Shown: positions 61,490 to 64,000 of the stretch, piece by piece
Position numbering within the stretch: position 1 is the stretch's first letter
Layout: every line of letters starts with the position of its first letter
Source of the DNA: Novosphingobium sp. PhB165
Lineage (GTDB): Bacteria > Pseudomonadota > Alphaproteobacteria > Sphingomonadales > Sphingomonadaceae
Assembly: GCF_004341845.1 (NCBI RefSeq)
Contig: NZ_SLVB01000004.1
Span: 310,001 to 374,000, forward strand
Length of the DNA stretch: 64,000 nucleotides
Direction: 5' to 3'
The notes under the pieces: model-generated
Seen by the model: only the letters and a program-made list of their open reading frames with translations
Told to the model about the DNA's origin: nothing
Database searches by the model: none
Translations under genes and position numbers: made by a program

Positions 61490-64000
61490 GTGACCAAGAC
61501 GGTCGTCACGCTGGAAGACAAATACACGCAAGGCGAAGGGCAAGTCATGCTCTCCGCCCTGCAAGGCGTCGTGCGCCTGCTGCTGGACCAGTCGCGGCGG
61601 GATCGCTCGGCCGGGCTGAACACGGCGGGCTATGTCACCGGCTATCGCGGCTCCCCCATCACCACGCTGGATGCGCAGTTGTGGGCGAGCGAAAAGCTGC
61701 TCACCCGGCACGCCATCCGTTTCGAGCCCGGCCTCAACGAAGAACTCGCCGCCACGTCCGTGCGCGGCACCCAGCAGCTCGACTGGTACGGCAAGCCGAA
61801 CGTCGATGGCGTCTTCGCGCTCTGGTACGCGAAGGGCGTGGGCGTCGAGCGTGCGGGAGAGGCGATCAAGGCGGCGAATTTCGAAGGCACCCACCCGAAA
61901 GGCGGCGCGCTGCTGCTCTGCGGGGATGACCACGCGGCCAAGTCCTCGCTGACCGCCCACCAGTCCGAACACGTGCTGATGACGGCGATGGTCCCGGTGC
62001 TCTACCCGGCCACGACCGACGAGATCCTGTCCTACGGCCAGTTCGCCTGGGCCCTGTCGCGCGCCAGCGGGCTCTATGTGGCGGTGAAGGCCGTGACCGA
62101 CACGCTGGACCTGACCACGACCGTCACCCTGCCGGGCCACACCTTCCCGATAGCCCTGCCGGAAATACCCGCAGGCGCTTCGCCGAACTTGCGCATCGCC
62201 ATGTCGGCGCTCGAACAGGAGGCGGCGGTGATCGAGCGGCGCCTGCCGATCGTGCCGCTGTTCACCGGCCTCAACCCCATCGACCGGGTGAGCCACGAAG
62301 CGCCGAACCGGCGGCTGACCGTGGTGAGCGCGGGCAAGGCATGGCTCGATCTCTGTCAGGCGCTGGCCGATCTCGGACTGGATGAGGCGGCATGCCGGGC
62401 GCTGGGCCTGCGCGTGGTCAAGCTCGGCCTCGTCTGGCCGCTCGATGCCGGATTCCTGCACCGGGCCTGCGGCGGCAGCGCCGAACTCATGGTGGTCGAG
62501 GAAAAGCGCCCGGTTATCGAGGACCAGATCGCGCGCCTGTTCTATGGCCGCGCCAATGCCCCGGCGCTTTCGGGCAAGACCGCGCCGGACGGGGCAAAGC
62601 TGCTGTCCGAAGTGGGCGTGCTGGATGCCGCGACGGTGCGCCGCGCGCTGGTTTCGCGCATGGCGGCGCTGGGCATGCTGCGTGATGATCTTGCGGCGCG
62701 CGATGCCATGCTGCGCGAGCGGGAGGACTCCGCGAAGGCGCTGGATCGCACTGCCATCCGGCCCGCCTATTTCTGCTCCGGCTGTCCGCACAATACCTCG
62801 ACCGTGGTGCCGGAAGGCTCGGCCGCGATGGGCGCCACCGGGTGCCACGGCCTTGCCCACTACATGCCCGAACGCAACACGATGCAGACGGTGAGCATGG
62901 GGCAGGAAGGGATGCCCTGGATCGGCGCGCAGCATTTCGTCGATACGCCGCACATGTTCCAGAACCTGGGCGACGGGACTTATACGCATTCCGGCCTGCT
63001 GACGATCCGCGCGGCGGTGGCGGCCAAGAGCCGGGTGACGTTCAAGATCCTCTACAACGATGCCGTCGCCATGACCGGCGGTCAGCCTGCGGAAGGTGCG
63101 CTCACGCCCGAGCAGATCGTGCGCGAACTGGTGGTGGAAGGCGTGCACCCGGTCGTACTGGTGAGCGAAGACCCCGCGCGCTTTGCCGCGTCCGACCTGC
63201 CGAGTGGAACCCGCGTGCTGCACCGGGACGAACTGGACGCGGTGCAGCGCGAGCTGCGCGAAGTGACCGGCACGAGCGCCATCGTCTACGAACAGACCTG
63301 CGCCAACGAGAAGCGCCGCCGCCGCAAGAAAGGCGCTTACCCCGATCCCGACAAGCGGCTCTGGATCAATCCGGCGGTCTGCGAGGGCTGCGGCGATTGC
63401 TCGGTGCAGTCTAACTGCCTGTCGATCGTGCCGATCGAAACCGAATTCGGCCGCAAGCGCATGATCGACCAGTCCAGCTGCAACAAGGATATGTCCTGCA
63501 TCAAGGGCTTTTGCCCCAGCTTCGTGGAAGTCTCCGGCGCGGCGCTGCGCAAGCGCGGCATGGATGACGCGGAACTCGCCCGCATGGTGGCGGCGCTCCC
63601 CGAACCGGCGGTGGCCGACCTGTCGCGAGGGGCCTCTGCGATGCTGGTGGCGGGGATCGGCGGGACCGGCGTGCTCACGGTGGGCGCGGTGCTGGCGATG
63701 GCGGCGCAGATGGAGGGCAAGGCCGCCAAAGTGCTCGACCAGACCGGCATGGCGCAGAAAGGCGGCGCGGTGGCGAGCCATATCCGCATCGGCGCGGACG
63801 CCGGCGCGATCCCTTCGGCGCGGTTGGGCGCGGGCATGGCGGACCTTGTGATCGCCTGCGATCTGGTGGTGGCATCCTCGCCCGAAGTACTGGCGCTGGC
63901 GCGGCAGGATACGCAGGTTCTGGCGAACGAGGACGTGGTGCCCACTGGCGAATTCCAGCGCAACCCGGGCCTCGATCTGACCGCCAGCCGCTTCCTTCGC
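61490..64000 (+). CDS. Indolepyruvate ferredoxin oxidoreductase family protein, 3' truncated by window edge
   Basis: The frame is open from the GTG at 61490 to the end (837 codons) with no stop. It starts with the conserved LEDKYTQGEG-type N-terminus and has the thiamine-diphosphate region GMPWIGAQHFVD, a [4Fe-4S] ferredoxin-like Cys set (CEGCGDCSVQSNCLS and CNKDMSC...KGFCPS), then the gamma-like domain GIGGTGVLTVGAVL. This fits the fused, roughly 1150-residue alphaproteobacterial enzymes that oxidatively decarboxylate aryl pyruvates to acyl-CoA. About 300 residues are beyond the edge. A TTG-free alternative start is ATG 61547, but it cuts the conserved N-terminus. Confidence 0.9.
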   Translation, partial: MTKTVVTLEDKYTQGEGQVMLSALQGVVRLLLDQSRRDRSAGLNTAGYVTGYRGSPITTLDAQLWASEKLLTRHAIRFEPGLNEELAATSVRGTQQLDWYGKPNVDGVFALWYAKGVGVERAGEAIKAANFEGTHPKGGALLLCGDDHAAKSSLTAHQSEHVLMTAMVPVLYPATTDEILSYGQFAWALSRASGLYVAVKAVTDTLDLTTTVTLPGHTFPIALPEIPAGASPNLRIAMSALEQEAAVIERRLPIVPLFTGLNPIDRVSHEAPNRRLTVVSAGKAWLDLCQALADLGLDEAACRALGLRVVKLGLVWPLDAGFLHRACGGSAELMVVEEKRPVIEDQIARLFYGRANAPALSGKTAPDGAKLLSEVGVLDAATVRRALVSRMAALGMLRDDLAARDAMLREREDSAKALDRTAIRPAYFCSGCPHNTSTVVPEGSAAMGATGCHGLAHYMPERNTMQTVSMGQEGMPWIGAQHFVDTPHMFQNLGDGTYTHSGLLTIRAAVAAKSRVTFKILYNDAVAMTGGQPAEGALTPEQIVRELVVEGVHPVVLVSEDPARFAASDLPSGTRVLHRDELDAVQRELREVTGTSAIVYEQTCANEKRRRRKKGAYPDPDKRLWINPAVCEGCGDCSVQSNCLSIVPIETEFGRKRMIDQSSCNKDMSCIKGFCPSFVEVSGAALRKRGMDDAELARMVAALPEPAVADLSRGASAMLVAGIGGTGVLTVGAVLAMAAQMEGKAAKVLDQTGMAQKGGAVASHIRIGADAGAIPSARLGAGMADLVIACDLVVASSPEVLALARQDTQVLANEDVVPTGEFQRNPGLDLTASRFLR

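Noticed and set aside
61289..63781. An 830-codon antisense frame over the ketoacid oxidoreductase gene
   Set aside because: The plus-strand frame has recognisable domains and runs to the edge; the antisense frame has a His/Arg-rich composition typical of a shadow.

Overview
The window looks like a chromosomal segment of a GC-rich alphaproteobacterium, most likely a sphingomonad (Novosphingobium or Sphingobium type). This rests on protein sequence style, high GC with long antisense shadow frames, a DUF4167 protein, groESL under a CIRCE element, the sphingomonad-type palindromic intergenic repeats, and a CDC48-type AAA ATPase. It is inferred from sequence only. Both edges cut genes: an RDD-family protein at the left and an indolepyruvate ferredoxin oxidoreductase-like protein at the right. 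I saw no rRNA, tRNA, CRISPR array, prophage or complete insertion sequence.

Layout. 0-6 kb: RDD protein, two GNAT acetyltransferases and a sulfurtransferase, then glutathione peroxidase, glutathione S-transferase and a ketoacid CoA-transferase (scoAB) divergent from a LysR regulator. 6.1-6.4 kb: a 270-bp MITE-like element. 6.4-13.6 kb: universal stress protein, a candidate small RNA, the CDC48-type ATPase, glutaminyl cyclase, a diguanylate cyclase and an MscS channel. 13.8-24.5 kb: polA, a lipoprotein, a class A beta-lactamase-like protein, groESL, a MATE pump, a cytochrome c and a MarR-GNAT fusion. 24.6-36.8 kb: rplJL on the minus strand and rpoBC on the plus strand, separated by an XRE/DUF2975 operon, so the usual rplJL-rpoBC order is broken. 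36.9-49.6 kb: a GGDEF-EAL-PilZ protein, ispG with two membrane-associated partners, metK, lnt, a DUF4167 protein, prmC, prfA and hisS. 50-53 kb: M61 peptidase and inorganic pyrophosphatase. 52.9-64 kb: a catabolic-looking cluster (DUF2889, zinc-less alcohol dehydrogenase-like reductase, cytochrome P450, SDR, ALDH, diverging from ALDH, SDR and the ketoacid oxidoreductase).

How it fits together. Most of the window is housekeeping: transcription (rpoBC), translation (rplJL, prfA, prmC, hisS), folding (groESL), replication/repair (polA), methionine/SAM (metK), isoprenoids (ispG) and lipoprotein maturation (lnt). The last 11 kb is accessory metabolism: a P450 plus dehydrogenases suggests oxidation of a hydrophobic substrate through alcohol and aldehyde to acid, but the substrate cannot be read from sequence. 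The least explained items are the MITE-like element, the candidate small RNA at 7.64-7.71 kb, four copies of a palindromic repeat in short and nested long forms, and several perfect palindromes that look like operators.
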